A DNA stretch of 64,000 nt from Providencia alcalifaciens (GTDB lineage: Bacteria; Pseudomonadota; Gammaproteobacteria; Enterobacterales; Enterobacteriaceae), in the NCBI RefSeq assembly GCF_020271745.1, contig NZ_CP084296.1, forward strand, positions 2,046,001 to 2,110,000, read 5' to 3'. Below, one piece after another: positions 17,326-25,733 of the stretch. Below the pieces are notes generated by a model that had not been told where the DNA came from, ran no database searches, and was given only the letters and a program-made list of their open reading frames with translations. A program made the translations under genes and the position numbers. Positions within the stretch are counted from its first letter, which is position 1; each line of letters starts with the position of its first letter.

Positions 17326-18210
17326 ATGTCATTACGCACGCCCGATTTATTGTTCACAGCGATAGCACCTGCCATTTGGGGCAGCACCTACATTGTCACC
17401 ACCCAATACCTGCCGAACTTCTCACCGATGACGGTCGCGATGCTGCGGGCGTTGCCGGCGGGTTTATTGCTCGTGATGATCGTCCGACAGATTCCAACGG
17501 GAATCTGGTGGATGCGCATCTTCATCCTCGGCGCACTTAATATTTCGCTATTCTGGAGCTTGTTGTTTATTTCGGTCTACCGCCTGCCGGGCGGGGTCGC
17601 GGCGACGGTAGGCGCTGTGCAGCCGCTGATGGTCGTGTTCATCTCTGCCGCTCTGCTAGGTAGCCCGATACGATTGATGGCGGTCCTGGGGGCTATTTGC
17701 GGAACTGCGGGCGTGGCGCTGTTGGTGTTGACACCAAACGCAGCGCTAGATCCTGTCGGCGTCGCAGCGGGCCTGGCGGGGGCGGTTTCCATGGCGTTCG
17801 GAACCGTGCTGACCCGCAAGTGGCAACCTCCCGTGCCTCTGCTCACCTTTACCGCCTGGCAACTGGCGGCCGGAGGACTTCTGCTCGTTCCAGTAGCTTT
17901 AGTGTTTGATCCGCCAATCCCGATGCCTACAGGAACCAATGTTCTCGGCCTGGCGTGGCTCGGCCTGATCGGAGCGGGTTTAACCTACTTCCTTTGGTTC
18001 CGGGGGATCTCGCGACTCGAACCTACAGTTGTTTCCTTACTGGGCTTTCTCAGCCCGGGGACCGCCGTGTTGCTAGGATGGTTGTTCTTGGATCAGACGC
18101 TGAGTGCGCTTCAAATCATCGGCGTCCTGCTCGTGATCGGGAGTATCTGGCTGGGCCAACGTTCCAACCGCACTCCTAGGGCGCGTATAGCTTGCCGGAA
18201 GTCGCCTTGA
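17326..18210 (+). CDS. PecM-like EamA-family inner-membrane permease
   Basis: 294 aa with about ten hydrophobic helices and the duplicated EamA/DMT domain: IAPAIWGSTYIVTTQYLP at the start of the first half and GTVLTRKW...LTFTAWQLAAGGLL in the second. It belongs to the drug/metabolite exporter superfamily and is the gene that regularly accompanies tet(A) of Tn1721. It converges with tetA. A contribution to tetracycline resistance is not established. Confidence 0.88.
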   Translation: MSLRTPDLLFTAIAPAIWGSTYIVTTQYLPNFSPMTVAMLRALPAGLLLVMIVRQIPTGIWWMRIFILGALNISLFWSLLFISVYRLPGGVAATVGAVQPLMVVFISAALLGSPIRLMAVLGAICGTAGVALLVLTPNAALDPVGVAAGLAGAVSMAFGTVLTRKWQPPVPLLTFTAWQLAAGGLLLVPVALVFDPPIPMPTGTNVLGLAWLGLIGAGLTYFLWFRGISRLEPTVVSLLGFLSPGTAVLLGWLFLDQTLSALQIIGVLLVIGSIWLGQRSNRTPRARIACRKSP

Positions 18211-18241
18211 CCCGCATGGCATAGGCCTATCGTTTCCACGA

Positions 18242-19441
18242 TCAGCGATCGGCTCGTTGCCCTGCGCCGCTCCAAAGCCCGCGACGCAGCGCCGGCAGGC
18301 AGAGCAAGTAGAGGGCAGCGCCTGCAATCCATGCCCACCCGTTCCACGTTGTTATAGAAGCCGCATAGATCGCCGTGAAGAGGAGGGGTCCGACGATCGA
18401 GGTCAGGCTGGTGAGCGCCGCCAGTGAGCCTTGCAGCTGCCCCTGACGTTCCTCATCCACCTGCCTGGACAACATTGCTTGCAGCGCCGGCATTCCGATG
18501 CCACCCGAAGCAAGCAGGACCATGATCGGGAACGCCATCCATCCCCGTGTCGCGAAGGCAAGCAGGATGTAGCCTGTGCCGTCGGCAATCATTCCGAGCA
18601 TGAGTGCCCGCCTTTCGCCGAGCCGGGCGGCTACAGGGCCGGTGATCATTGCCTGGGCGAGTGAATGCAGAATGCCAAATGCGGCAAGCGAAATGCCGAT
18701 CGTGGTCGCGTCCCAGTGAAAGCGATCCTCGCCGAAAATGACCCAAAGCGCGGCCGGCACCTGTCCGACAAGTTGCATGATGAAGAAGACCGCCATCAGG
18801 GCGGCGACGACGGTCATGCCCCGGGCCCACCGGAACGAAGCGAGCGGGTTGAGAGCCTCCCGGCGTAACGGCCGGCGTTCGCCTTTGTGCGACTCCGGCA
18901 AAAGGAAACAGCCCGTCAGGAAATTGAGGCCGTTCAAGGCTGCCGCGGCGAAGAACGGAGCGTGGGGGGAGAAACCGCCCATCAGCCCACCGAGCACAGG
19001 TCCCGCGACCATCCCGAACCCGAAACAGGCGCTCATGAAGCCGAAGTGCCGCGCGCGCTCATCGCCATCAGTGATATCGGCAATATAAGCGCCGGCTACC
19101 GCCCCAGTCGCCCCGGTGATGCCGGCCACGATCCGCCCGATATAGAGAACCCAAAGGAAAGGCGCCGTCGCCATGATGGCGTAGTCGACAGCAGCGCCGG
19201 CCAGCGAGACGAGCAAGACCGGCCGCCGCCCGAAACGATCCGACAGCGCGCCCAGCACAGGTGCGCAGGCAAATTGCATCAACGCATACAGCGCCAGCAG
19301 AATGCCATAGTGGGCGGTGACGTCGTTCGAGTGAACCAGATCGCGCAGGAGGCCCGGCAGCACCGGCATAATCAGGCCGATGCCGACAGCGTCGAGCGCG
19401 ACAGTGCTCAGAATTACGATCAGGGGTCTGTTGGGTTTCAC
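18242..19441 (-). CDS. tet(A): Tetracycline efflux MFS transporter TetA, class A
   Basis: A 12-helix major facilitator antiporter that exports tetracycline-Mg in exchange for protons. The canonical 399-aa protein starts at the GTG at 19441 (VKPNRPLIVILSTVALDAVG). An in-frame ATG at 19516 would add 25 residues but would put a tet operator (19492-19504) inside the coding region. The MFS motif GALSDRFGRRPVLL follows helix 2. Divergent from tetR, with two operators between them, so induced by tetracycline. Confidence 0.97.
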   Translation of the reverse strand: MKPNRPLIVILSTVALDAVGIGLIMPVLPGLLRDLVHSNDVTAHYGILLALYALMQFACAPVLGALSDRFGRRPVLLVSLAGAAVDYAIMATAPFLWVLYIGRIVAGITGATGAVAGAYIADITDGDERARHFGFMSACFGFGMVAGPVLGGLMGGFSPHAPFFAAAALNGLNFLTGCFLLPESHKGERRPLRREALNPLASFRWARGMTVVAALMAVFFIMQLVGQVPAALWVIFGEDRFHWDATTIGISLAAFGILHSLAQAMITGPVAARLGERRALMLGMIADGTGYILLAFATRGWMAFPIMVLLASGGIGMPALQAMLSRQVDEERQGQLQGSLAALTSLTSIVGPLLFTAIYAASITTWNGWAWIAGAALYLLCLPALRRGLWSGAGQRADR

Positions 19442-19491
19442 GTCTGGCCTCCGGACCAGCCTCCGCTGGTCCGATTGAACGCGCGGATTCT

Positions 19492-19536
19492 TTATCACTG
19501 ATAAGTTGGTGGACATATTATGTTTATCAGTGATAA
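19492..19536. promoter_or_regulatory. Two tet operators between tetA and tetR
   Basis: TTATCACTGATAA (19492-19504) and TTATCAGTGATAA (19524-19536) are near-palindromic class A tetO sites bound by TetR dimers, controlling both divergent promoters. Confidence 0.9.
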
Positions 19537-19546
19537 AGTGTCAAGC

Positions 19547-20197
19547 ATGACAAAGTTGCAGCCGAATACAGTGATCCGTGCCGCCCTGGACCTGTTGAAC
19601 GAGGTCGGCGTAGACGGTCTGACGACACGCAAACTGGCGGAACGGTTGGGGGTTCAGCAGCCGGCGCTTTACTGGCACTTCAGGAACAAGCGGGCGCTGC
19701 TCGACGCACTGGCCGAAGCCATGCTGGCGGAGAATCATACGCATTCGGTGCCGAGAGCCGACGACGACTGGCGCTCATTTCTGATCGGGAATGCCCGCAG
19801 CTTCAGGCAGGCGCTGCTCGCCTACCGCGATGGCGCGCGCATCCATGCCGGCACGCGACCGGGCGCACCGCAGATGGAAACGGCCGACGCGCAGCTTCGC
19901 TTCCTCTGCGAGGCGGGTTTTTCGGCCGGGGACGCCGTCAATGCGCTGATGACAATCAGCTACTTCACTGTTGGGGCCGTGCTTGAGGAGCAGGCCGGCG
20001 ACAGCGATGCCGGCGAGCGCGGCGGCACCGTTGAACAGGCTCCGCTCTCGCCGCTGTTGCGGGCCGCGATAGACGCCTTCGACGAAGCCGGTCCGGACGC
20101 AGCGTTCGAGCAGGGACTCGCGGTGATTGTCGATGGATTGGCGAAAAGGAGGCTCGTTGTCAGGAACGTTGAAGGACCGAGAAAGGGTGACGATTGA
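19547..20197 (+). CDS. tetR(A): Tetracycline repressor TetR, class A
   Basis: 216 aa from the ATG at 19547 (MTKLQPNTVIRAALDLLNEVG); an ATG at 19520 would overlap the operator. N-terminal helix-turn-helix LTTRKLAERLGVQQPALYWHFRNKRAL, then the drug-binding core. It represses tetA and itself until tetracycline-Mg binds. Confidence 0.96.
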   Translation: MTKLQPNTVIRAALDLLNEVGVDGLTTRKLAERLGVQQPALYWHFRNKRALLDALAEAMLAENHTHSVPRADDDWRSFLIGNARSFRQALLAYRDGARIHAGTRPGAPQMETADAQLRFLCEAGFSAGDAVNALMTISYFTVGAVLEEQAGDSDAGERGGTVEQAPLSPLLRAAIDAFDEAGPDAAFEQGLAVIVDGLAKRRLVVRNVEGPRKGDD

Positions 20198-20495
20198 TCA
20201 GGACCGCTGCCGGAGCGCAACCCACTCACTACAGCAGAGCCATGTAGACAACATCCCCTCCCCCTTTCCACCGCGTCAGACGCCCGTAGCAGCCCGCTAC
20301 GGGCTTTTTCATGCCCTGCCCTAGCGTCCAAGCCTCACGGCCGCGCTCGGCCTCTCTGGCGGCCTTCTGGCGCTCCTGCTGCGGCGTCCGCTCGTGGGCC
20401 GTGGCGCGGGTCCGCGCGCCGGCCTCGTGCGCCTGGCGCTCGCGGGCGAGGTCCAGGGCGGCCGTCTTCACGTTCTGCCTTGCGCAGATGAGATA
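20198..20495. other. tetR downstream region with terminator and relaxase-like remnant
   Basis: A GC-rich stretch without an intact gene. On the minus strand 20229-20471 reads an Ala/Arg/Glu-rich helical peptide (LARERQAHEAGARTRATAHE) resembling the C-terminal tail of mobilisation relaxases; this is only a remnant. It ends at the Tn1721 inverted repeat. Confidence 0.45.
20283..20309 (+). terminator. Intrinsic terminator
   Basis: CCCGTAGC (20283-20290) pairs with GCTACGGG (20296-20303) around a 5-nt loop, followed by CTTTTT. It should end tetR transcription. Confidence 0.8.
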
Positions 20496-21859
20496 GGGGA
20501 GCCCGCAGAATTCGGAAAAAATCGTACGCTAAGGTTTTCCGGGCATCCGTAAGGGCCGAAACTTCCCGTCTTCCAGTCTGCGGCTCTGCCGCCAGACGTA
20601 ATCGCCGGTTAGGTTGATGTGCTCCCAGCCCAGCGGCGACAGGAATTGCAGCAGCTCGCCGTCCACCGGCTTGCCGGCCTCGACCAACCCCTGGGTGGCG
20701 CGTTCCAGGTACACCGTGTTCCACAGCACGATAGCCGCCGTCACCAGGTTGAGGCCGCTGGCCCGGTAGCGCTGCTGCTCGAAGCTCCGATCCCTGATTT
20801 CCCCAAGGCGGTTGAAGAACACCGCCCTGGCCAGCGAGTTGCGCGCCTCACCTTTGTTCAGGCCGGCATGCACGCGGCGGCGCAGTTCAACACTTTGCAG
20901 CCAGTCCAGGATGAACAGCGTGCGCTCGATCCGGCCCAGCTCGCGCAGGGCCACGGCCAGTCCGTTCTGGCGCGGGTAGCTGCCGAGCTTGCGCAGCATC
21001 AGCGAGGCGGTGACGGTGCCCTGCTTGATCGAGCTGGCCAGGCGCAGGATGTCGTCCCAGTGGGCACGCACGTGCTTGATGTTCAGGGTGCCGCCGATCA
21101 GCGGGCGCAACGTCGGGTAGGCTTGCACGCCCTGCGGCACGTACAGCTTGGTTTCGCCGAGGTCGCGGATGCGCGGCGCGAAGCGGAAGCCTAGCAGGTG
21201 CATCAGGGCAAAGACGTGATCGGTGAAGCCGGCCGTGTCGGTGTAGTGCTCCTCGATCCGCAGGTCGGACTCGTGGTACAGCAGGCCGTCGAGCACATAG
21301 GTGGAATCGCGGACGCCGACATTCACCACGCGGGTGCTGAACGGCGCGTACTGGTCGGAGATATGGGTATAGAACAGCCGTCCCGGCTCGCTACCGTACT
21401 TCGGGTTGACGTGCCCGGTGCTCTCGCCCCGGCCACCCGCGCGGAAGCGCTGGCCATCGGAGGATGAGGTCGTGCCGTCGCCCCAGTGGGCGGCAAAGGC
21501 GTGGCGATACTGGTGGTTGACCAGCTCGGCCAAGGCCGCCGAATAGGTTTCGTCGCGGATGTGCCAGGCTTGCAGCCAGGACAGCTTGGCGTAGGTCAGG
21601 CCGGGGCTCGACTCGGCCATCTTGGTCAGCCCGAGGTTGATCGCATCACCGAGGATTGCGGACAGCAGCAACGTCCTGTCTTTGGCCTCGGCCCCGTCCT
21701 TCAAGTGGGTGAAGTGGCGGCTGAAGCCCGTCCAGTCGTCCACGTCCATCAGCAGTTCGGTGATCTTGATGCGCGGCAGTAACTGGCTGGTTTGGTCGAT
21801 CAGCGCCTGCGCCCGATCCGGCACCGCCGCATCCAGCGGGGTGATTTTCAGCCCTGACT
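20496..21859 (+). repeat. Direct repeat copy 2 (1364 bp)
   Basis: Partner of 15008-16371, same orientation, ending at ...GCCCTGACT where copy 1 continues into CGGTGAGG. Confidence 0.9.
20529..21859 (-). pseudogene. tnpA: Tn1721 tnpA, second C-terminal fragment
   Basis: The same C-terminal coding sequence as 15041-16371, starting about residue 430 before the stop. The 5' part is cut at 21859/21860 by the inverted repeat of another Tn3-family element. In intact Tn1721 this would be the full-length transposase copy. Confidence 0.9.
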
Positions 21860-22652
21860 GGGGTTCTAGGGATTTTCCCCTCTAAAGTAACATAAATCGC
21901 CACAACCCTCGCAGTTAATGGCTTGTGGAGCTGGGTTACCTTTCATTTTAGACTTCATTTTCAACAATAGGCCTAGTTATTTCCTGTAAATCAGGTAGTT
22001 TGCGGTTACTAGCGAACTGATAAGTGCCGCTCAGATTAATGTTCTGCCATGCAACGGGTGATACTTGTCGAGTTATTGCTGCTTTTTCCTCGTCACCAAC
22101 TTCTTCAAAGTGCAGTAATAGATGACTTAGGATCATCGAGTTAAAGTAGATAATAGCATTTGCCGTCAAACGGGCACACTCGTTCCAGACGACTATTTCT
22201 GATTCGTTTTTTCCACGGAACTGGTCACGATTGACCGATGCAATAGCTCGCCTGAGGAAATGCCAGGCTTCGCCTCGGTTCAGTGCTCGTTGAACATATT
22301 GGCGCAGACTTGCATCATCAATATAATCAAGTAAATATTGGGCTTTGATGAGCCTATTATATTCCGTTAATGCTTGTAATATAGGGTGTCTAGATGGATA
22401 ACCAGATAATTTGCGTACTAGCAATGCCTGTGTTGTGCGTTTTTCTTGAAGGGATAACACAATACGCTGAATATCCTGCCAGCCTTCTTCAATCACATTC
22501 ATTTTTATCGGCTTTTTCAGCGCCAGATGCGTGTTTCCGTCGTCGCTTTCAGTTACGTTAAATAGGTCATTGATCACACTGGTGAACTGAGCATACCTAG
22601 GCGCAAAACTATAACCGCATAAATCCAATAAGGCATAATTAACATGATTAAC
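21860..22652 (-). mobile_element. Second Tn3-family element, end fragment
   Basis: Begins with the same 27 bases as the element at 7566 (GGGGTTCTAGGGATTTTCCC...), then diverges. It carries only the C-terminal coding part of a related tnpA. Its other side is removed at the IS4-family left end (22653). It inserted into Tn1721 tnpA. Confidence 0.88.
21948..22652 (-). pseudogene. tnpA: Tn3-family tnpA C-terminal fragment
   Basis: About 235 codons from VNHVNYALLDLCGYSFAPRYAQ to the C-terminus, closely similar to the end of the transposase at 7705-10683 but with many substitutions. It keeps the catalytic Glu (RALNRGEAWHFLRRAI) but has lost everything up to just after the second Asp. The first residues of the open frame come from the adjacent IS. 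Confidence 0.9.
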
Positions 22653-23977
22653 CTGAGGGATCCCCACAAAATTTCCATTCATACAATCAGCTATCAGCCT
22701 GTTTGATTACTGCCCAGTCCCACTGAACCACCCACTGTAGTATTTGTTTAAGTCCCTGCTGATAATATTGCCTGCGTATTCGCTGTTTGGGTTCTTTGCA
22801 AAGTAATATCCCAAGGAAATTCAGGGCCAATACCCGCCTATTTTTAACGGTGTTAGCTTGATAACGCAGGTGCAAACCCGCTTTCTCCGCTGCGCTACCT
22901 AGCAGGTAATGAAACCAATTAACCAATGCGGCCAGTAGTAGCAGTATCTCTAAGCGAGATTTCTTCTTGGTACCATGCAAATCGCTACCCAGGCCATAGC
23001 GGTGACTTTTCTGATCACGGAAGCTTTCTTCAATTTGCATTCGGCTACTGTAGCACTTAGCAATTTTATCCGCATACCCATGGCAGTCAGCTAAGGATGA
23101 CACCAACAACCATGGTTCCTTATACGTCTTATTTTTATCGCGTTTCAATAGCTTATAACCTTTGCCAACCAGGACGGCCTGCGTTTCATAGTGTTGTGTT
23201 TGGGCAAGCATGATTTTTCCTACACTTTTTGGATCCTTCTTCGCTTGCCGATAAAGCTGATTAACACTGATAAACTTGTCCTGCTCTGCCAATTTAAGCT
23301 TCACATTGCCTCGAACTCTAGCTACATAATGCCATCCCAGCTTACGCACTTGTTTCAGCCATGGAACTTTAAACCCCGCGTCAGTGACAATTACGGGCTT
23401 ACAGTCCTTGGGTAGCATGGCTTTAAGCTGCTTTAAAAACGCCCCGTGTAGGTGTGGGCAGGTATAATCTTCTGCGGCGGCAATCTTCTGTAGCAGAGTC
23501 AACGCTCTACCGTCAGCGGCAATGCTGGCACGCAGGGTAAAGTGTCGCTTGGCAGTATCGGCATTGCTCCAGTCAACCAAAATCATCGGCTTAGTTTTAT
23601 GGCCAACAATAGAAGCCGTCAGCGCAGCATAAATCAATGGCAGCTCTCGTTGCAGGTTAGGATTATTGAGTAGACGATCTGCCCGTTTGATACTGACCTT
23701 ATCTGAAGAGCCAGGCATCGCCCGGCCAATCGCAGTAACGGTGCAACACGCATCCTTTGCCAGGGCGGTTACCGCATCTAGCAAAACCGAAAATCGGGCT
23801 TTATGCATTGATTTTGGCGTGACAAAGGTGAGGAAATCAGCGAGCATAGCTTTTACATTCATGGTGAGCATCCGCGGTGTGGGAGTTTTGGCGAATGATC
23901 AGATCAGGAACCGCCATGAATGTTCCCCAATCAACTAACATTTTATTTTAACTACAGAATTTCTGGGGATACCTCAG
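22653..23977 (-). mobile_element. IS4-family insertion sequence (IS10-like group)
   Basis: 1325 bp with ends CTGAGGGATCCCCAC at left and the inverse of CTGAGGTATCCCCAG at right. One transposase gene. The flanks are unrelated (Tn3-family remnant at left, rumB at right), so no target duplication; the right end forms the exact boundary of the resistance island with the ICE backbone. Confidence 0.88.
22687..23871 (-). CDS. IS4-family transposase
   Basis: 394 aa, about the length of the IS10 transposase (402 aa). DDE motifs: Asp in MILVDWSNADTAKRHF, Asp in PVIVTDAGFKVPWLKQV, and the YREK-like signature in YSSRMQIEESFRDQKSHRYG with the catalytic Glu. Cut-and-paste transposition is expected. It resembles IS10 along its length (RLLNNPNLQRELPLIYAAL, YRQAKKDPKSVG) but is clearly not IS10 itself. 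It appears intact. Confidence 0.92.
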   Translation of the reverse strand: MLTMNVKAMLADFLTFVTPKSMHKARFSVLLDAVTALAKDACCTVTAIGRAMPGSSDKVSIKRADRLLNNPNLQRELPLIYAALTASIVGHKTKPMILVDWSNADTAKRHFTLRASIAADGRALTLLQKIAAAEDYTCPHLHGAFLKQLKAMLPKDCKPVIVTDAGFKVPWLKQVRKLGWHYVARVRGNVKLKLAEQDKFISVNQLYRQAKKDPKSVGKIMLAQTQHYETQAVLVGKGYKLLKRDKNKTYKEPWLLVSSLADCHGYADKIAKCYSSRMQIEESFRDQKSHRYGLGSDLHGTKKKSRLEILLLLAALVNWFHYLLGSAAEKAGLHLRYQANTVKNRRVLALNFLGILLCKEPKQRIRRQYYQQGLKQILQWVVQWDWAVIKQADS

Positions 23978-24636
23978 GAAAACTGGTCTCTGATGGCTCT
24001 AGGAGAGGCATTGGCTAGGTCTAAGGCTGTGGTGATACCCAACGCATTTAAACGCTTAGAAAGCCGTTTACCAACGCCCCAAACATCATCAACCGGGACT
24101 AAATCGAGCAATCGACGTTGCCGATCTGGGTTGGTCAGGTCTACAACGCCCTGAGTGGCGGGATATTTCTTGGCGGCATGGTTAGCCAGCTTGGCGAGTG
24201 TTTTAGTCGGTGCAATGCCTACACAAACGGTGATCCCAATCCAGTGGCCTATGCGCTCTCGCACTTTTTGTCCGAACTCGACAAGGGATATGGCCGACTC
24301 AATACCGGTTAAATCCAAAAACGCTTCGTCAATGGAGTAAACCTCTACTCGTGGTGCCATCTCTTCTAAAGTGCGCATCACTCGACTGCTCAAATCTGCG
24401 TACAGCGCGTAATTGGACGAGAATGCCAAAATGCCATGGCGCTGCATTTCAGCTTTGATCTGAAAGACGGGTACGCCCATTTTTATACCGAGTAACTTAG
24501 CTTCACGTGAGCGTGCAACCACGCAGCCGTCATTGTTAGACAGCACCACAACCGGCGTATCTTTTAAATCAGGACGAAACAGCTTCTCACAACTGGCGTA
24601 AAAATTGTTGCAGTCCACCAAGGCAAATACAGGCAT
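23978..24636 (-). pseudogene. rumB: rumB, N-terminal part (UmuC-like DNA polymerase V), interrupted
   Basis: Y-family polymerase start MPVFALVDCNNFYASCEKLFRP with the catalytic Asp in VDCNNF and the DE pair in VYSIDEAFLDL. Start ATG at 24636, 7 bases after rumA. Only about 219 codons remain of a protein normally about 420 aa: the thumb, little finger and C-terminus are removed at the IS4-family end, which supplies the stop codon. The other part of rumB should lie beyond the left end of the window. This disruption is the classic resistance-island site in SXT. Confidence 0.93.
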
Positions 24637-24643
24637 GGGATAC

Positions 24644-25093
24644 TCACGACTTGCGGCGCATGTTTCGCACCACATTGGTGACCACACCAAATATCTCTAA
24701 CTCTGTCCCTTCAGGAATATGAATGGGCTCATACACCTGGTTTCTTGGGAGCAGCATGACGCACGGCCTTAGCTGAAGCTCCTTTACCGTGAGTTCACCA
24801 TGGATACCAGCGATGACAATGTCACCGTGTTCTGCTTGGACAGAGCGATCAACCACCAGAATATCATCTGGGTGAATCCCAGCATCAATCATAGAATCAC
24901 CTTCAACACGCACAAAGAACGTTGCAGCCGGTCGTTTGATGCAAAGCTCGTTAAGGTCGAGCGTTTGCTCAACATAATCCTGCGCTGGTGAGGGAAAACC
25001 AGCAGAAACACGTTCCATGAACAATGGAATACGAAGGCGCTTGGCTTTGATGAAGGCAAGTGCGCCGCTACGGCCTATCAGCGAGACACTCAT
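24644..25093 (-). CDS. rumA: RumA, UmuD-like SOS mutagenesis protein
   Basis: 149-aa LexA/UmuD-superfamily autoprotease. Predicted self-cleavage site Ala31-Gly32 (ERVSAGFPSP), catalytic Ser67 in VEGDSMIDAG and Lys104 in ELTVKEL. After RecA-stimulated cleavage the C-terminal form would normally join RumB as translesion polymerase V. Because rumB is broken, only a RumA without its ICE-encoded partner is made; it might interact with host UmuC. An SOS box lies just upstream. Confidence 0.93.
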   Translation of the reverse strand: MSVSLIGRSGALAFIKAKRLRIPLFMERVSAGFPSPAQDYVEQTLDLNELCIKRPAATFFVRVEGDSMIDAGIHPDDILVVDRSVQAEHGDIVIAGIHGELTVKELQLRPCVMLLPRNQVYEPIHIPEGTELEIFGVVTNVVRNMRRKS

Positions 25094-25121
25094 GACGAAC
25101 CTCGAAAAATCACAATTGATA

Positions 25122-25137
25122 CTGTTTGTTTATACAG
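25122..25137. promoter_or_regulatory. LexA (SOS) box upstream of rumA
   Basis: CTGTTTGTTTATACAG has the exact CTG-N10-CAG form with an AT-rich centre. It lies 29 bases upstream of the rumA start, so rumA(B) should be induced by DNA damage. Confidence 0.88.
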
Positions 25138-25733
25138 TATCTAATGCTATGCTGATTTCTACAAGTAAAATTGTAGGTAAAACTGTAGTTGTTCGAGTAA
25201 GACGCTGTGTTGTCGGTGATTTATTTTTTGTGATGAAAAACTAGATGTGGGGGATCGCTCGCCCTCGTCAAAGCCTGCAAGGCTTGGACAATACTGCTTC
25301 TGCCTACTGCTCTTGTTTCTGTTACTGATCCTGTTACTGCTACTGGTTAACGCATGGGTCAAGTAACCGTCAGGCAAGGCTTGTTGAACCCTTTGCAAAG
25401 AGTTTCAAAACAGTTAGTAAAATTCTGCTTCGTATTGAATTTACTGGCTTAAAGCGAAGTCAGGAGCATCTTTAAAATGCTCAGTCGAACTCAGTTCAAG
25501 CCTTTTGCAACCGTTTGAAAAGGGGTTGGCTAAGCCATAAGTAAAGGGTATCGGTAAGGGTTACCTAAATGGTTTAGCTAAGGCTTTCTGAAAGGCTTAG
25601 CCAAAGCCTTCATACATGGGTTCACCTATTAGAAAGATTAAAAAAACGCTGAGGTATCCAAGGTGCATTTTGTACAACCTGTGGCACAGTGAAATAACCC
25701 AAAGCGAACAATAGAATTGAAGAGGAACCATCA
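25138..25733. other. Structured intergenic region upstream of the exonuclease gene
   Basis: About 600 bases without a convincing gene. Short words recur: GTTACTG-type pentamers around 25310-25350, AAAGCCTGCAAGGCTT, and an inverted pair GGCTAAGCC (25528-25536) / GGCTTAGCC (25594-25602). Within it, GCTAAGGCTTT (25578-25588) and AAAGGCTTAGC (25591-25601) can form a hairpin with one mismatch and a minimal loop. No T-run follows, so it is not a simple terminator. It may be a leader, operator or small RNA locus. Confidence 0.4.

Larger units (their letters stand above)
15008..21859. mobile_element. Tn1721-derived tet(A) module
   Basis: Read on the minus strand it is tnpA' - IR - tetR(A) - tetA(A) - pecM-like - tnpA fragment - IR, the right half of Tn1721. 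Two 38-bp inverted-repeat copies starting GGGGAGCCCGCAGAATTCGG lie at 15008-15045 and 20496-20533 in the same orientation. The tnpR side is lost: the second tnpA copy is cut at 21859 by another Tn3-family end. The left end lies directly in istA of IS1326. Confidence 0.9.

Noticed and set aside
18431..19501. + strand frames opposite tet(A)
   Set aside because: Antisense to a well-known gene, with no ribosome sites or family resemblance.
19442..19516. Longer 424-aa tetA start
   Set aside because: It places a tet operator within the coding region and extends beyond the conserved class A N-terminus; the GTG at 19441 is preferred.
25300..25360. GTTACTG repeats considered as iterons or a CRISPR-like array
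   Set aside because: Too few, too short and irregularly spaced; no conserved repeat-spacer pattern and no cas genes or replication protein nearby.
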